From NCBI GenBank assembly GCA_902800005.1, contig CADCCP010000001.1, positions 1-64,000 of the forward strand: 64,000 bases of DNA. The letters run 5' to 3'. Below the pieces are notes generated by a model that saw only the letters and a program-made list of their open reading frames with translations, searched no databases and was not told the origin of the DNA. The stretch comes from an uncultured Ruminococcus sp. (GTDB lineage: Bacteria > Bacillota > Clostridia > Oscillospirales > Acutalibacteraceae). Each line of letters begins with the position of its first letter. Within the stretch, counting starts at the first letter, position 1. Positions 43,061 to 51,018 of the stretch are shown here, piece by piece. The translations under genes were made by a program, and so were the position numbers.

Positions 43061-43473
43061 TGAACAGCTTTATTGATGAAATTTATACGCTTGCCGAAAA
43101 TGACAGCCTTTTTGAAAACTGCAAACTCATGAAAGCAAATGACTTTGAAAAATTTGCCTTTCCCGTAAATAAGCCTGTTGTTTCATTCGGCTCCGAAAAA
43201 TACGACAGAATGAATTTTCTTCTGGGTTATGACATAGTGGAATCGGCTGATGAAAAAGCTGTTATCAATGTCGTGACCGATGAGAAACAGGGCGGTGCAT
43301 TCTGCGAGGAACTTGCAAAAAATATCTGTATCAGGCTCATCGAACTTGACGAGGGAAAAAATATCATTTCCGTTGCCGTTGACAGATGTGTCTTTGACAA
43401 GAATATTTTTGCTTACAAGATAAAAATAACCTTCGGCTTGCGTGAAACGATCATAAAAATGGGGGAGGAGTGA
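43060..43473 (+). CDS. Tail terminator/completion-like protein
   Basis: 137 aa from the ATG at 43060, which overlaps the upstream stop. Mixed alpha/beta with an NKPVVSFGSEKYDRMNFLLG segment and a VDRCVFDKNIFAYKIKITFG strand pair, similar in layout to tail terminators. Function by position only. Confidence 0.5.
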   Translation: MNSFIDEIYTLAENDSLFENCKLMKANDFEKFAFPVNKPVVSFGSEKYDRMNFLLGYDIVESADEKAVINVVTDEKQGGAFCEELAKNICIRLIELDEGKNIISVAVDRCVFDKNIFAYKIKITFGLRETIIKMGEE

Positions 43474-43477
43474 TATT

Positions 43478-43867
43478 TTGGAGGAATTAAAGACCGTTTG
43501 CGGACGTGATGTCCGTATCTTCATCAATGGCAGACAGCTTTTGCAGGCTGAAAATGCGGAAGTTCGTGAAGTTATGCACATCCACAAAATACGCACCTGC
43601 TTTTCAAACAGCGATTTTGCTCACATAAAAGGCAAGTCCGAATATAAAGCGATATTTTCAAATCTCATATTCATTCAGCCCTTTGAAAACTGCAATTTCC
43701 ATGACCTTGAAAATTTCACTGTCGGCATTGAATTTGACGATACAAAGATAACTCTTTCAAACTGCCTTTGGAATGACTTTGCTTTGACGGCGGATAAAGA
43801 AAAATTCCGTGAACATATCACTCTTACCGCTCTGGATATGGAGGTGGAAAATATCAATGGAGAATGA
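43478..43867 (+). CDS. Tail-tube-like protein
   Basis: 129 aa, TTG start. Beta-rich with an N-terminal DVRIFINGRQL strand and LENFTVGIEFDDTKITLSNC followed by FREHITLTALDMEV, resembling XkdM/DUF2001-type tail tube proteins. If correct, it is the only tail-shaft protein here: no sheath precedes it and no tape measure follows. Confidence 0.5.
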   Translation: MEELKTVCGRDVRIFINGRQLLQAENAEVREVMHIHKIRTCFSNSDFAHIKGKSEYKAIFSNLIFIQPFENCNFHDLENFTVGIEFDDTKITLSNCLWNDFALTADKEKFREHITLTALDMEVENINGE

Positions 43868-43979
43868 AAATTTCAGTGACGAATTGTCCGTTTTGACGGA
43901 TATTTCCGATATGATTGAATATGATATGCTCCGATATGACAAGACTATCTCAGTAGAGGAGGAATCCTATGACACCTGA
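43857..43979 (+). CDS. 40-aa ORF in the tape-measure/chaperone position
   Basis: A short ORF starting at the ATG at 43857 with GGAGGTGG upstream: 40 acidic residues (ENFSDELSVLTDISDMIEYD ... VEEESYDT). It overlaps the tube-like gene by 11 bp and the next gene by 11 bp. In contractile-tail phages this place holds the tail chaperone and a tape-measure gene of several kb. It may be a remnant or a small replacement of the chaperone. Confidence 0.45.
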   Translation: MENENFSDELSVLTDISDMIEYDMLRYDKTISVEEESYDT

Positions 43980-44490
43980 CGGTAAAATGAGCTATAAGAA
44001 TTTTATTTTCCCCGTGAATCCCTATGTAATACACATTTCACACGCTAAAAAATCTGTTGAGCATAAAATTCCACTTGCACAGAATATTGTTTGCGACTTG
44101 GGAGAAAATGCCCGTATAATCACGGGTGAAGGTGAATTTTTCGGTACGAACTGCATGAATGACTTTGACAGACTTGAAAGTATCTTTCACTCGAAAGGCG
44201 GCGGAATGTTATACATTCCGTCACAAAAGCCTGTTTACGCTGTATTTGACAAGCTGGAGCTTATTGCACAGGATACCGAAAATGTCGTGAAATATACATT
44301 CCGTTTCATTGAGAGTTTTGACAGGAATAAAAACAATGTTTCGGAAACGTGCATTTCAGACGGCATCAAATGCCTGTGGGATCACTCGTATGAACACGGC
44401 ATTGACATAGAAAGGCTTGTAAAAGCAAATCCCGATATACTTCGTCCCGATATTCCGATACCTCACGGAAAGGCTGTGAAATTATGCTGA
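43969..44490 (+). CDS. Baseplate hub LysM-type protein (XkdP-like)
   Basis: 173 aa after AGGAGG. N-terminus MSYKNFIFPVNPYVIHI and the GENARIITGEGEFFG segment resemble XkdP/gp53-type proteins, and the C-terminal region (HGIDIERLVKANPDILRPDI) is LysM-like. In PBSX-type phages this gene follows the tape measure. Here it follows a 40-aa ORF. Confidence 0.65.
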   Translation: MTPDGKMSYKNFIFPVNPYVIHISHAKKSVEHKIPLAQNIVCDLGENARIITGEGEFFGTNCMNDFDRLESIFHSKGGGMLYIPSQKPVYAVFDKLELIAQDTENVVKYTFRFIESFDRNKNNVSETCISDGIKCLWDHSYEHGIDIERLVKANPDILRPDIPIPHGKAVKLC

Positions 44491-45401
44491 GATACATTTT
44501 AAAAGATATTTACGGAAATGAAACGGCTTTGAAAAAGCCTCTTAAAGTCAGTTTTGTATCGTCTGAAGATGCACCTGCCGACAGGCTTACAGCGGCTTTT
44601 GCAGTAAAGGAAGTTTTTCAGCCGCTTATGTCCGTTGAAGTCCTCGACAGAACGGAACGTATATTTTTCGGTTACGTTGATACTCAAACAGATGAACAGA
44701 CCGTCAACGGAATTATCCTGACCGTTTCGGCAAGAAGTCTTGCTTGTGTCCTGCTGGATAACGAGGCTTTACCGCAAACTTATTGTATGATTTCCATGCG
44801 TGACCTGATGGAAAGACATTTTGCACCTCTGGGTCTCACGCATTTCAAAGGCACAAATAAAACTTTTGATGATGAATTTATCGTGTCAAAGGGCATGAGT
44901 GAATGGGCGGTATTGTCGGAGTTCTGTAAAAAATTTACAGGAACTTCACCGAAGATCGATCGTAACGGCGTTATTGACATTTCGGGTGAAAGTGACGGCA
45001 AAGCCGTTTATATATCGTCAGACCGCTGTATTTCCAAAAAACATACGCTTAAAAGACATCTTCTCATATCGGATATAATGGTGAGGGCGGAAACGTCAAA
45101 CGGCTATGTCATGCCGTTTGAAGATGATTTTGCAAACTCTCTCGGCATTAAAAAAAGACGTTATCTGAATGCTGCCGACAGTAAAAATCTTTCTCCGCTG
45201 AGTGCGGTCAGGATTCTTGAAAATGCCGATAATCACTATGAACAAGTTTTTCTGAATGTATCGGGTTGTGTGATATGTACAGTCGGTACTGAGTTGATCT
45301 TGGATAACGAGGATAAGAAATATATCATTAAAGAAATACAGTATTCTCTGAGTGACAGGGGAGAACATACAGGAATTTATGCAGAGGTGAAGTATATTTG
45401 A
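44484..45401 (+). CDS. Baseplate hub protein (XkdQ / gpD-like)
   Basis: 305 aa; start overlaps the previous gene. Resembles late-control gpD/XkdQ hub proteins: a VEVLDRTERIFFGYVDTQTD strand pair and a C-terminal VGTELILDNEDKKYIIKEI barrel segment. It would form the central hub that carries the spike. Confidence 0.7.
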   Translation: MLRYILKDIYGNETALKKPLKVSFVSSEDAPADRLTAAFAVKEVFQPLMSVEVLDRTERIFFGYVDTQTDEQTVNGIILTVSARSLACVLLDNEALPQTYCMISMRDLMERHFAPLGLTHFKGTNKTFDDEFIVSKGMSEWAVLSEFCKKFTGTSPKIDRNGVIDISGESDGKAVYISSDRCISKKHTLKRHLLISDIMVRAETSNGYVMPFEDDFANSLGIKKRRYLNAADSKNLSPLSAVRILENADNHYEQVFLNVSGCVICTVGTELILDNEDKKYIIKEIQYSLSDRGEHTGIYAEVKYI

Positions 45402-45745
45402 AAATATCAAGAAACATATCGAATAAAAATAAAAATCTGACCTGCATTACAGGCAAGGTCGTTTCAAGTGCCGACAGGAGAATTGCTGCCGCATCTTCGG
45501 ACGGTACGGCACAATTTTCTGTCGTTGCACCCAAAGGTATAGACTATGTACCGCAAATGAATGATGATTCCGTTGTGATAGCATCCGAAAATGAAAGACT
45601 TTGCATTGGAGTCAGACGTTCCGACAATCCCTATGAGATACAAACAGGAGAACTTGCTTTGTATTCACAGGGCGGTGCTTATATCATATTGAAAAATGAC
45701 GGCACTGTTGTAATCAACGGTCATGTCTTTGGAACGGGGGAATGA
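45398..45745 (+). CDS. Baseplate spike-like protein (gpV-like)
   Basis: 115 aa overlapping the hub gene by 4 bp. The C-terminal stretch GELALYSQGGAYIILKNDGT followed by VVINGHVFGTGE matches the end of gpV-type spike proteins (beta-helix tip). The N-terminal part is an OB-like fold. It probably forms the membrane-piercing tip. Confidence 0.7.
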   Translation: MKISRNISNKNKNLTCITGKVVSSADRRIAAASSDGTAQFSVVAPKGIDYVPQMNDDSVVIASENERLCIGVRRSDNPYEIQTGELALYSQGGAYIILKNDGTVVINGHVFGTGE

Positions 45746-46062
45746 ACATGGATACAGCTTTGAATATAACGGGAGATATATCCCGTGATACCGTTTCGGG
45801 CAGCGATGAGATACAGCAGAGATTATATATACTTCTTTCCGCAAGGTATGGAAAATTCATATATGACCGTGAACTTGGCAGTGATATATTTTCAGTTGAC
45901 ATATCACAGCCCGATTGTACGGATATAATAGAATCCCATGCAAGAAAGGCACTCTCGGATATGCCGAATGCAGAGATAGTCGGAGTAGTTGCGGATAACG
46001 GTAATATCTGCATAGGCGTTGAAGCGGACGGAGAAATTTATGAGATAACTTTAAGACAATAG
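45742..46062 (+). CDS. Baseplate wedge protein (gp25/XkdS-like)
   Basis: 106 aa. QQRLYILLSARYGKFIYDRE and DIFSVDISQPDCTDIIESHA match gp25/DUF2634-like wedge proteins, which nucleate sheath assembly in contractile tails. The ATG at 45742 overlaps the spike stop; an in-frame ATG at 45748 is an alternative. A sheath to be nucleated is not encoded nearby. Confidence 0.75.
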   Translation: MNMDTALNITGDISRDTVSGSDEIQQRLYILLSARYGKFIYDRELGSDIFSVDISQPDCTDIIESHARKALSDMPNAEIVGVVADNGNICIGVEADGEIYEITLRQ

Positions 46063-46072
46063 GAGGATATTT

Positions 46073-47128
46073 ATGGCATACACATATAATGAAATTCTTG
46101 CAAGAATGAATGACAGATTTGAAGATGCTGCGGGTTTCGCACCTGACAGGGCAAGCGATATCGAAATAAGACTGAAACTGCTTGCAGGGGAGATATACTC
46201 TCTTTGCACTGAGATAGACGGCATTAAAAAACAGATGTTCCCCAATACCGCAACAGGTGAATATCTTGATCGCCATGCAAGTCAGAGAGGTCTTTCACGC
46301 ATCAAGGGCAATAAAGCCACAGGATTTGTCGTGTTCAGACTTGATACCCCTCTTGACCATGATATTACGATACCTCGTGGAACGGTCTGTTCAAATGCGG
46401 ACGGTTCATTGAGATATGTAACTGTCAATGACGACACTATCCCCCGTGAAAGCTCATATAAACTCATTGTATGCGAGGCAGTTGACAGCGGTGAAAGATA
46501 TAATGTCGGTCGTGGGATCGTCGGTGTTATCATGACATATTTTTCGGTAGGATTGAGTATCACGAATTCGACCTCTTTTATAGGCGGCAGCGATGATGAA
46601 AGTGATGAAGAACTGCGTAAGAGAATTGCAGACAGCTATCTGAATACACCAAATGGTGCAAATGAGGCTTATTACATAAATTTGGCAAAGTCCGTTGACG
46701 GCATAAATTCGGCAACGGTAACAAGTTCTGCCGCAGGCAGTATAACTGTTTGTGTGGGAGGTGAAGGCGATGTTCCGTCAAATGATGAGTATCAGAATGC
46801 CAATGACGTTCTTAGTGCAGGCAGACCTTTGGGTATAAATCTGACTGTGACAAGACCTGAACTTGTGACGGTGAACGTCACGGCTGAGATAGATGTCAAA
46901 GACGGCTTCACGGCAAACGAAGCTATTTCAAATGCTACTGTAAGCATGACAAACTTTTTCAATAAACTTTCGGTCGGTGAAGGTGTAAAATTGGCGGCAC
47001 TCGGCAAGGCTCTGTATGAAGCTGACGGTGTAGATAATTACACACTTGTCGGCATGACGGACACGACTGTATCAAAAAGTCAGCTTGCAAAACTCGGTAC
47101 TGTAAGCATTACCGCACCGAATGCTTAA
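46073..47128 (+). CDS. Baseplate J-like protein
   Basis: 351 aa after AGGAGG. The gpJ/XkdT family is recognised from GEYLDRHASQRGLSRIKGNK, the GTVCSNADGS strand, a SDEELRKRIADSYLNTPNGA segment and DGINSATVTSSAAGSITV. It forms the outer baseplate ring. Length is normal and no frameshift is seen. Confidence 0.88.
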   Translation: MAYTYNEILARMNDRFEDAAGFAPDRASDIEIRLKLLAGEIYSLCTEIDGIKKQMFPNTATGEYLDRHASQRGLSRIKGNKATGFVVFRLDTPLDHDITIPRGTVCSNADGSLRYVTVNDDTIPRESSYKLIVCEAVDSGERYNVGRGIVGVIMTYFSVGLSITNSTSFIGGSDDESDEELRKRIADSYLNTPNGANEAYYINLAKSVDGINSATVTSSAAGSITVCVGGEGDVPSNDEYQNANDVLSAGRPLGINLTVTRPELVTVNVTAEIDVKDGFTANEAISNATVSMTNFFNKLSVGEGVKLAALGKALYEADGVDNYTLVGMTDTTVSKSQLAKLGTVSITAPNA

Positions 47129-47140
47129 AGGAGGTTTGTC

Positions 47141-47611
47141 ATGTCTGAATTTCAGAGAATGAGCGATATACTTTCAGCAACGGGATTATATAATGCTGAA
47201 AGAAACAGCCTTTTATTTGCAGAACTGAAAGCCTATGCAGAGGGCTTGGACATGGTTTTTGACGAACTTGAGGAGATGTTGAGAGAGTGCTTTGTTGAAA
47301 CGGCGGAGAGTTACGGATTGACCATGCGTGAAACGTGGTTAAAGAGATACAATCCCGACAGGACGCTTGAAACAAGACGTAATGCAATAAAGTCCGCCCT
47401 GTCGGTAAGTCAGAGCGACTACACATACAGCGGTATGCGAAAGATATGTGACAGCTTCAATTTACACGGCGATTTCAATGCTTATACATCACCTATGAAA
47501 GTTACGTTTACCTGTACGGACACTCTCACCAACACTCAAAAAACCGTGCTTGCAGATCAGATGAAGAAATTCATGCCTTGTTGGTTAGAATTTGAATTTA
47601 TCTGCAATTAA
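47141..47611 (+). CDS. Phage tail protein gpI/YmfQ-like (DUF2313)
   Basis: 156 aa after AAAGGAGG. LFAELKAYAEGLDMVFDELE, then ESYGLTMRETWLKRYNPDR and TRRNAIKSALSVSQ, match YmfQ/DUF2313, which joins baseplate to fibres. It is the last gene of the island; no fibre, holin or lysin gene follows before the terminators. Confidence 0.82.
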   Translation: MSEFQRMSDILSATGLYNAERNSLLFAELKAYAEGLDMVFDELEEMLRECFVETAESYGLTMRETWLKRYNPDRTLETRRNAIKSALSVSQSDYTYSGMRKICDSFNLHGDFNAYTSPMKVTFTCTDTLTNTQKTVLADQMKKFMPCWLEFEFICN

Positions 47612-47619
47612 AAAATTTT

Positions 47620-47695
47620 CCCCGAAATGCCGTTCAAAAACATTTCGGGGATTTTATTAAGAAACGAACTGTTTTTTTTACAGTTCGTCTTTTTT
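47620..47695 (+). terminator. Double intrinsic terminator ending the phage island
   Basis: First hairpin CCCCGAAATG/CATTTCGGGG (47620-47650) followed by ATTTTATT; second perfect 9-bp hairpin ACGAACTGT/ACAGTTCGT (47664-47688) followed by seven T. The second also has A/T symmetry for the convergent gene. Confidence 0.88.
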
Positions 47696-47699
47696 TATT

Positions 47700-47731
47700 C
47701 ATTATGAATTATGCATTATGAATTATGAATT
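47700..47731. repeat. Heptad repeat, ATTATGA family
   Basis: Four 7-bp units (CATTATG, AATTATG, CATTATG, AATTATG) and a partial fifth end one base from the stop codon of the SLATT-like gene (47733-47735). Confidence 0.75.
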
Positions 47732-47732
47732 G

Positions 47733-48518
47733 TTAAAGTTTAGTGTCGTCCTGAGTGCCGATAGTTTTGCTGCCGTTGAGGTTGACGATGAAATCCTGAT
47801 AATCTTCCTGAGTATATTTAACGATCTTGCTTTTGAAAGCGGATATTTTTTCGGCAGGGGAGAGGGAAATATAATCAATTCCGCCGCCGAATAAATTATC
47901 AGCTTCGGTGGTAGCCTTGACGTAGAAAGCCATGTGTCTGAGCCATGAATCTTTGGGAGATGTGAGCATTTTATAAGAGGTGATGGCAACTACCATAGCA
48001 CTTATCGCAACGCAGGTGAAATCCAGATATACGGAGATGTTGTATTCGAATTGATAGAGTTTAAGGGCATTAAGGAGAGTGTTGACAAATGCAAGGATAA
48101 GCAGACTTCTCTCCCAGAAAAAATATTTTCTTTTTTGAGCCTGTTTTTGTTTGTGAGTATCTCTTAATGTTTGTATGAGAATATCCATGAACTTTACATC
48201 TTCGGTTTTTTTGGTACCGGCTTCTTCGCAAAGCTCCAACCAGCTTTCCCTGTAATAGATTTCCTTCATGTTATCGGACTTATAAGCTGATTTAAGTTCG
48301 CCTGACAGGTCTGCTTCATAATCTTCATCGGATTCAGCGGTGACGTTCTGAGTTCCGTCCGAATGGATGTTTATGTTGATATTCTGATTTTTTTCGGTAT
48401 TGATGTTTATATCCTGCTGTTCTTCATTTTTTTCGGGAGCGGGTTCTTCAGGCTGTTTTTCGGTCTCTTTAATATCCTGTTTGCTGTCGGTATTTTCTCG
48501 GCGGTTCTTGACACTCAT
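47733..48518 (-). CDS. SLATT/DUF4231-like two-helix membrane protein
   Basis: 261 aa from the ATG at 48518 (AAAGGAAG upstream). The N-terminal 95 residues are low-complexity and acidic, with NININTEKNQNININIHS strands. Then come a helical part (WLELCEEAGTKKTEDVKFMD), two adjacent membrane helices (LLILAFVNTLLNALKLYQF and VYLDFTCVAISAMVVAITS) and a helical C-terminus (WLRHMAFYVKATTEADNLF). The pattern is that of DUF4231/SLATT, pore-forming effectors in several antiviral systems. Here it stands alone beside the phage island, without a recognisable nucleotide-sensor or cyclase gene. Confidence 0.7.
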   Translation of the reverse strand: MSVKNRRENTDSKQDIKETEKQPEEPAPEKNEEQQDININTEKNQNININIHSDGTQNVTAESDEDYEADLSGELKSAYKSDNMKEIYYRESWLELCEEAGTKKTEDVKFMDILIQTLRDTHKQKQAQKRKYFFWERSLLILAFVNTLLNALKLYQFEYNISVYLDFTCVAISAMVVAITSYKMLTSPKDSWLRHMAFYVKATTEADNLFGGGIDYISLSPAEKISAFKSKIVKYTQEDYQDFIVNLNGSKTIGTQDDTKL

Positions 48519-48732
48519 AAGATCGACTTCCTTTTCTTGATATATTTTAATAGAATTGTAACACAAATCACATAGGCTTTCAACTTTTTTCTTGAAAAAT
48601 TTAAATGTTGGATTAAAGAATTGTTCCCGAAATCGTTTCAATTTATCTATGGAATATTTTTGTAAGTATGTTATAATCTAATCAACAAAGACAAACAAAC
48701 ATTTTGACAGACATTTAAAGGAGGTCATCTCT
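48519..48732. other. Divergent intergenic region
   Basis: AT-rich region between the SLATT-like gene and the Cthe_2159-like gene. A TATAAT at about 48672 lies 55 bp before the rightward start codon. No further gene seen. Confidence 0.4.
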
Positions 48733-50208
48733 ATGAAAAAAAGAAGTATAGCCATAGCATTGGCAGTATTGATGATAACGGCAGCGGCAGGCTGCGATCA
48801 GGCAGTTACACAGGTCTCTCAGGGTGAAGTATCCATTGTCAGTACGGGACTTGAAAGCACAGATAAAAATGAAAAAACCATTGATGAAGTGCTTGAAGAT
48901 ATAGGACAGAGTACCGACAACGAAAATGTACAGAGTGCCGACAATGAAAAGTCATCTTCAAATGCACAGGCTGTCACGACAGGAAGTATTGTTGAAACGG
49001 CTGATTTGTTCAGTGATCGTGATTTGGAGCAAAACCCCGATTTGTCGGGTGCAGAGCAACTGACCGTTTCTGACGGTCAGACACTCAATATCACTCAGGA
49101 AGGTACTTATGTAATAAGCGGCTCTGCAAGCAACTGCACTGTAAAAGTAGATGCAGGCAAGGAAAGCAAAGTGCAGATAATTCTTGACGGTGTGAGTATA
49201 ACAAATGAAAATTTCCCTGCAATATACGTCGTATCGGCAGACAAGTGTTTTGTAACGCTGAAAGGTGAAAATTCCCTTTCCGTGACGGGCGAGTTCAAAG
49301 CCGATGGAAATACCAATACAGATGCTGTTATTTTCTCAAAAGACGACCTTGTATTCAACGGTACGGGCAGCCTTACGATAAATTCAAGTGCAAACGGCAT
49401 TTCATGCAAAGATGATCTGAAATTCACGGGCGGCACATACGATATTACAAGCGTGAAAGACAGCGTTGAAGCAAAAGACAGTATCTCGATATATAGCGGA
49501 ACTTTCAAGATAAACTCGTCAAAGGACGCTTTCCACAGTGAAGATGATGAAGATGATACAAAAGGTACGATATATATTGCAGACGGCACTTTTGACATCA
49601 CGGCAAAAAGTGACAGTATACAAGGTACAAGTGCAGTACAGATAGACGGCGGCAAGTTTACGATCAATTCCTCTGAGGGTATCGAAGCAACATATGTGCA
49701 GATAAACGGCGGTACTATAAGTATAGATGCAAGTGATGACGGTATAAACGCCTCAAAGAAAAGCAGTTTGTACACAACACCGACTATTGAAGTAAACGGC
49801 GGTGAACTCACGATAGTGATGGGTGCAGGCGATACAGACGGCTTGGACGCAAACGGTGATATAATCGTGAATGGCGGAAAGATAGACGTAACTGCACAGA
49901 TGTCCTCATTTGACTATGACGGCAAGGCGGAATTTAACGGCGGTACAATAATCGTAAACGGCGAGGAAGTTGACGAGATACCGCAATCAATGATGCCGGG
50001 CGGTTTTGGCGGAATGGGCGGCAGAGGCGGAATGAGATTTAACGGACAAATGCCCGATGGTGAAGAACCTCCTGAAGTGCCTGACGGAGAAAGACCGAGT
50101 TTCATGCCTGACGGCGAAATGCCGTCCATGCCCGAAGGCGAACAGCCTGATTTTTCAAAATTCAAGGAAAAGAGATCTGAGAATGTCAGCTCAGACAGCG
50201 AAACTTGA
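48733..50208 (+). CDS. Cthe_2159-type carbohydrate-binding lipoprotein (DUF4353)
   Basis: 491 aa after AAAGGAGG. Lipobox ITAAAGC. From about residue 105 the protein is a right-handed beta-helix made of short turns (TISIDASDDGINASKKSSL, GELTIVMGAGDTDGLDANGD), as in Cthe_2159, a pectin/polygalacturonate-binding protein with calcium sites. A Gly-rich stretch (GGFGGMGGRGGMR) and PDGE..P repeats form the tail. It likely binds plant or microbial polysaccharide at the cell surface. Confidence 0.88.
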   Translation: MKKRSIAIALAVLMITAAAGCDQAVTQVSQGEVSIVSTGLESTDKNEKTIDEVLEDIGQSTDNENVQSADNEKSSSNAQAVTTGSIVETADLFSDRDLEQNPDLSGAEQLTVSDGQTLNITQEGTYVISGSASNCTVKVDAGKESKVQIILDGVSITNENFPAIYVVSADKCFVTLKGENSLSVTGEFKADGNTNTDAVIFSKDDLVFNGTGSLTINSSANGISCKDDLKFTGGTYDITSVKDSVEAKDSISIYSGTFKINSSKDAFHSEDDEDDTKGTIYIADGTFDITAKSDSIQGTSAVQIDGGKFTINSSEGIEATYVQINGGTISIDASDDGINASKKSSLYTTPTIEVNGGELTIVMGAGDTDGLDANGDIIVNGGKIDVTAQMSSFDYDGKAEFNGGTIIVNGEEVDEIPQSMMPGGFGGMGGRGGMRFNGQMPDGEEPPEVPDGERPSFMPDGEMPSMPEGEQPDFSKFKEKRSENVSSDSET

Positions 50209-50226
50209 TATATTTAATGACATAAA

Positions 50227-50268
50227 AACCCTCCCGAAATGCCTTTAAAAAGCGTTTCGGGAGGGTTT
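50227..50268. terminator. Bidirectional intrinsic terminator
   Basis: The stem AACCCTCCCGAAA/TTTCGGGAGGGTT with internal GC/GC extension lies between convergent genes. Confidence 0.9.
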
Positions 50269-50275
50269 GTCATGG

Positions 50276-50989
50276 TCATTTTACGGTGAGAGTAAAGAAT
50301 TTTTTAACAACATTTCCTGTTTTGTCGTCCTTGACTTTTGAGCATATCTGGTATTGTGAACGTCTGGCGGGCTTGATCTCGGCAGATGTCTCTTCACTCA
50401 AAGTTTGACACCATGTCCACTTTTTGTCGGTAGTTTTTTTGTATACCACTGCATAGAGATAATGTCCAGAACCGCCTTCGGCAGATGAGGTGAGAGTGAC
50501 TGTCTCGCCGAAGTTTATTTCTTTTGCAGAGATGGCGGAGTTGTTGACGAGTTCGGGCATACTGTCCTTGATAAAGAACGGTATAGACATAATGCCTGTA
50601 AAATTGCCCTTGAAGGTCAACAGAGCGGAAGCCTTGCCGGGCAAGGTGTTGTTTTCATATTCAATATCGTAATCCTTGCCTTCCTCAAGAGTATTTTCAC
50701 CGAATCTCACGACTATCTTCATGGTCTTGGGCTGACCGTCATATAAAAATACGGTGCTGTCGGCAAAATAGGAAAGTGTTCTTGCCTGAACGGGTTCTAT
50801 TTCAAATGTGTATACATGTGAGCCTGTATATTCCCCCAAGCCCGTAATATAGACATGAGCCGTACCGACATTGATGTTGTCGAGTATCTCCATACGGTAA
50901 TCTTCGCCCTGTACAAGCGTTTTACCGTTGATATTCAGTGCAAAAGGCGGTTTTATAGGCTTGCCCGTGTAGGTGTAGGATTTTTCCAT
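50276..50989 (-). CDS. Beta-repeat (Ig-like/MBG-like) protein without a signal peptide
   Basis: 237 aa. Two repeats of about 75 residues of the kind YTYTGKPIKP ... GEDYRMEI ... NVGTAHVYITG ... YTFEIEP, which in other Firmicutes form extracellular surface repeats, then an Ig-like C-terminal part (FGETVTLTSSAEGGSG). No N-terminal signal or membrane helix is present, which is odd for such domains. The ATG follows AAAGGAG at wide spacing. It lies about 30 bp downstream of a transglutaminase-like gene and may share its transcript. Confidence 0.6.
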   Translation of the reverse strand: MEKSYTYTGKPIKPPFALNINGKTLVQGEDYRMEILDNINVGTAHVYITGLGEYTGSHVYTFEIEPVQARTLSYFADSTVFLYDGQPKTMKIVVRFGENTLEEGKDYDIEYENNTLPGKASALLTFKGNFTGIMSIPFFIKDSMPELVNNSAISAKEINFGETVTLTSSAEGGSGHYLYAVVYKKTTDKKWTWCQTLSEETSAEIKPARRSQYQICSKVKDDKTGNVVKKFFTLTVK

Positions 50990-51018
50990 AATATATAGTA
51001 CTCCTTTTCAAGAATTTG

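Noticed and set aside
37180..47611. Complete inducible prophage
   Set aside because: No integrase, repressor, lysis, tape-measure or sheath genes and no attachment repeats were found within or next to the unit.
49107..49811. 234-codon open frame antisense to the Cthe_2159-like gene
   Set aside because: It lies entirely within a well-supported gene, and the repetitive beta-helix coding explains the open antisense frame.
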